Below are positions 5,576 through 7,432 of a DNA stretch of 7,432 nucleotides, in pieces. The stretch comes from an uncultured Ruminococcus sp. (GTDB lineage: Bacteria > Bacillota > Clostridia > Oscillospirales > Acutalibacteraceae). The notes under the pieces are model-generated. The model saw only the letters and a program-made list of their open reading frames with translations, searched no databases and was not told where the DNA came from. A program made the translations under genes and the position numbers. Positions within the stretch are counted from its first letter, which is position 1, and every line of letters starts with the position of its first letter. The stretch is from positions 1 to 7,432 of the forward strand of contig CACYCD010000155.1 in assembly GCA_902772755.1 (NCBI GenBank). Direction: 5' to 3'.

Positions 5576-7432
5576 ATGGATATAATAAAAATCCTTTCTC
5601 AGGAATTTGATATCAAAGAGGAGTACGCCGAGAATATCACGGCTCTTCTCGATGAGGGCAACACGATACCCTTTATCGCACGCTACAGAAAAGAGATGCA
5701 CGGGTCAATGGACGATCAGCTCATCAGGGAATTTTCCGAAAAGCTGGAGTACTACAGAAATCTTGACAAACGCCGTGAGGAAATCAGAACGCTAATAGAA
5801 AATCAGGAGAAGCTCACCGAGGAGATCTCCGCTGCACTTGACAAAGCAGTTACCCTCAGCGAGCTGGAGGACATATACCGCCCCTACCGCCCCAAGAGAA
5901 AAACACGTGCCTCCGTTGCCAAGGAGAGAGGTCTGGAACCACTGTCTGTCATAATTTTCAGGCAGGACAGGAATATTGACCCCTTCGAGGAAGCCAAGAG
6001 GTTTGTAGATCCCGAAAAAGAAGTGAATACCCCCGAGGAAGCGATCGAGGGTGCCAAGGACATAATTGCGGAGTACATCTCCGACAATGCCGAGATACGC
6101 AAGCAGATCAGAAAAACAGTGACTGCCAAGGGTGCTTTGAGATCGACCGCCTGCGATGCAGAAGCGGACAGCGTTTACAGCTCCTACTACGATTTCGGCG
6201 AACCGCTGGCAAAGATCGCCAACCACCGCCTGCTGGCTATGAACCGTGGCGAAAAAGAGGGATTTTTGAAAATATCCGTAGACTGCGACAACACTTTGCC
6301 GATGAACATCATCTACTCAGTTATGATACGCAACAGAAATCCCAAATGCACAGAAATCCTGAGAGAAGCCTGTGACGACTCCTATCAAAGACTGCTCTTC
6401 CCCTCCATAGAGAGGGAGCTGCGTACCGCTATGACGGAAACAGCCTGCGAGGAATCAATAAAAGTTTTTGCACTCAACCTCAAACAACTGCTTATGCAGC
6501 CCCCGGTAAAGGGCAGAGTAGTGCTGGGGCTTGACCCGGGCTACCGCACCGGCTGTAAGGTAGCAGTGGTAGACAGCACCGGCAAGGTACTTGACACAAC
6601 TGTCATCTACCCCACCCACGGAGAAAAACGTGCAAACGAGTCAAAGAAAAAGATCCTTGACCTCATCAAAAAACACGGCGTTGACATAATTTCAATAGGA
6701 AACGGCACGGCAAGCAAGGAAACAGAGATCTTCGCCGCCGACCTGATAAAGGAAGCTGACAGAAAGGTCTGCTATATGATGGTGAGCGAGGCGGGAGCGT
6801 CCGTCTACTCCGCTTCAAAGCTGGCAGCCACCGAGCTTCCCGAGCTTGACCTCACTCTCAGAAGTGCCGTCTCCATCGCAAGAAGGCTTCAAGATCCGCT
6901 TGCGGAGCTTGTCAAGATAGATCCAAAATCCATCGGAGTGGGTCAGTATCAGCACGATATGCCACAAAAACGACTTGCACAGGCACTTGACGGAGTTGTT
7001 GAGGACTGTGTAAACTCCGTGGGTGCAGATCTCAACACCGCCTCCCCCTCGCTCTTGCTGCGGATATCGGGACTCAACAAGACAGTGTGCAGTAACATCG
7101 TGAAGTACCGTGAGGAGAACGGAGCGTTTTCTTCTCGTGCAGAATTAAAGAAAGTCCCAAAGCTGGGACCCAAAGCATTTGAACAGTGTGCAGGCTTCCT
7201 CAGAGTACCCGAAAGCTGTGAACCGTTTGACAATACCGCCGTTCACCCCGAAAGCTACAAGAGTGCAAAAGAACTGCTCAAGCTGCTTGGATATTCCGCC
7301 AAGGAAATAAAAGCAGGTGATTACTCCGGACTGATGGCACGTGTGACCGCCTACGGCACAAAAAAGCTTGCCGAACAGCTGAGCATAGGACTGCCCACGC
7401 TTGACGACATAGTAAAAGAGCTTTCCAAGCCC
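5576..7432 (+). CDS. tex: Tex-family RNA-binding transcription accessory protein, 3' end beyond window
   Basis: Tex is a cytoplasmic nucleic-acid-binding protein related to eukaryotic Spt6 and linked to transcription. The frame is open for 619 codons to the right edge. Firmicute members are roughly 700-720 residues, so about 100 residues, including the expected C-terminal S1 RNA-binding domain, are outside the window. Visible in order: N-terminal helical region with IPFIARYRKE (31-40) and LEDIYRPYRPKRKTRAS (97-113); a YqgF/RNase H-like domain (about 314-450) with LGLDPGYRTGCKVAVVD, GNGTASKETE (375-384) and VSEAGASVYSAS; the family hallmark IARRLQDPLAEL with IDPKSIGVGQYQHD; then two helix-hairpin-helix stretches (about 490-545) with ISGLNK and VPKLGPKAFEQCAGF. 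The start is set by the ribosome binding site and matches the family N-terminus. It is divergent from uvrB. No frameshift or missing hallmark was seen in the part present. Confidence 0.96.
   Translation, partial: MDIIKILSQEFDIKEEYAENITALLDEGNTIPFIARYRKEMHGSMDDQLIREFSEKLEYYRNLDKRREEIRTLIENQEKLTEEISAALDKAVTLSELEDIYRPYRPKRKTRASVAKERGLEPLSVIIFRQDRNIDPFEEAKRFVDPEKEVNTPEEAIEGAKDIIAEYISDNAEIRKQIRKTVTAKGALRSTACDAEADSVYSSYYDFGEPLAKIANHRLLAMNRGEKEGFLKISVDCDNTLPMNIIYSVMIRNRNPKCTEILREACDDSYQRLLFPSIERELRTAMTETACEESIKVFALNLKQLLMQPPVKGRVVLGLDPGYRTGCKVAVVDSTGKVLDTTVIYPTHGEKRANESKKKILDLIKKHGVDIISIGNGTASKETEIFAADLIKEADRKVCYMMVSEAGASVYSASKLAATELPELDLTLRSAVSIARRLQDPLAELVKIDPKSIGVGQYQHDMPQKRLAQALDGVVEDCVNSVGADLNTASPSLLLRISGLNKTVCSNIVKYREENGAFSSRAELKKVPKLGPKAFEQCAGFLRVPESCEPFDNTAVHPESYKSAKELLKLLGYSAKEIKAGDYSGLMARVTAYGTKKLAEQLSIGLPTLDDIVKELSKP

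Noticed and set aside
5477..5701. 74-codon minus-strand frame overlapping the tex start and the promoters
   Set aside because: It covers the tex start, ribosome binding site and both promoters, and shows no family features.
5792..6226. 144-codon open frame on the minus strand inside tex
   Set aside because: It is antisense to clearly conserved Tex sequence, has no recognisable protein character, and is explained by codon bias of the real gene.

Overview
The window looks like core chromosome of a low-to-moderate GC Gram-positive anaerobe, most likely a clostridial Bacillota of the Ruminococcaceae/Oscillospiraceae type. I infer this from strong AGGAGGTG-like ribosome binding sites, consensus sigma-A promoter elements, a GTG start, Firmicute-like UvrB and Tex proteins, and a divergent second type II topoisomerase pair of a kind I associate with that group. 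The genus is recalled from protein character, not computed.

Layout. Positions 1-5435 on the minus strand carry three tightly packed genes, transcribed uvrB, then parE-like, then parC-like. The parC-like gene runs off the left edge with 492 codons present. uvrB and parE abut with no intervening base, and parE and parC are 13 bases apart, with the parC ribosome binding site touching the parE stop codon. This looks like one operon read from a single strong promoter at 5476-5505. On the plus strand, divergent from uvrB, tex starts at 5576 and runs off the right edge with 619 codons present. The 140-base gap between uvrB and tex (5436-5575) is the only non-coding stretch of note. It holds both divergent promoters, a 13-base palindrome on the uvrB -35 box, and a 10-base perfect inverted repeat bracketing the uvrB -10, leader and start codon. 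There is no non-coding stretch over 300 bases.

Function. UvrB is the damage-verification helicase of nucleotide excision repair. The ParE/ParC-like pair should form an A2B2 type II topoisomerase that passes or relaxes DNA strands using ATP. Tex is an RNA-binding transcription accessory protein. All four act on nucleic acids, and the operon ties excision repair to topology control. The topoisomerase subunits keep the catalytic tyrosine, the Toprim acidic residues and the ATPase glutamate, but depart from consensus in several conserved boxes.

I found no mobile elements, RNA genes, CRISPR arrays, terminators or signs of transfer. I do not see a new biological system here. The points worth a second look are the divergent topoisomerase, the gene order, and the symmetric elements in the divergent promoter region.
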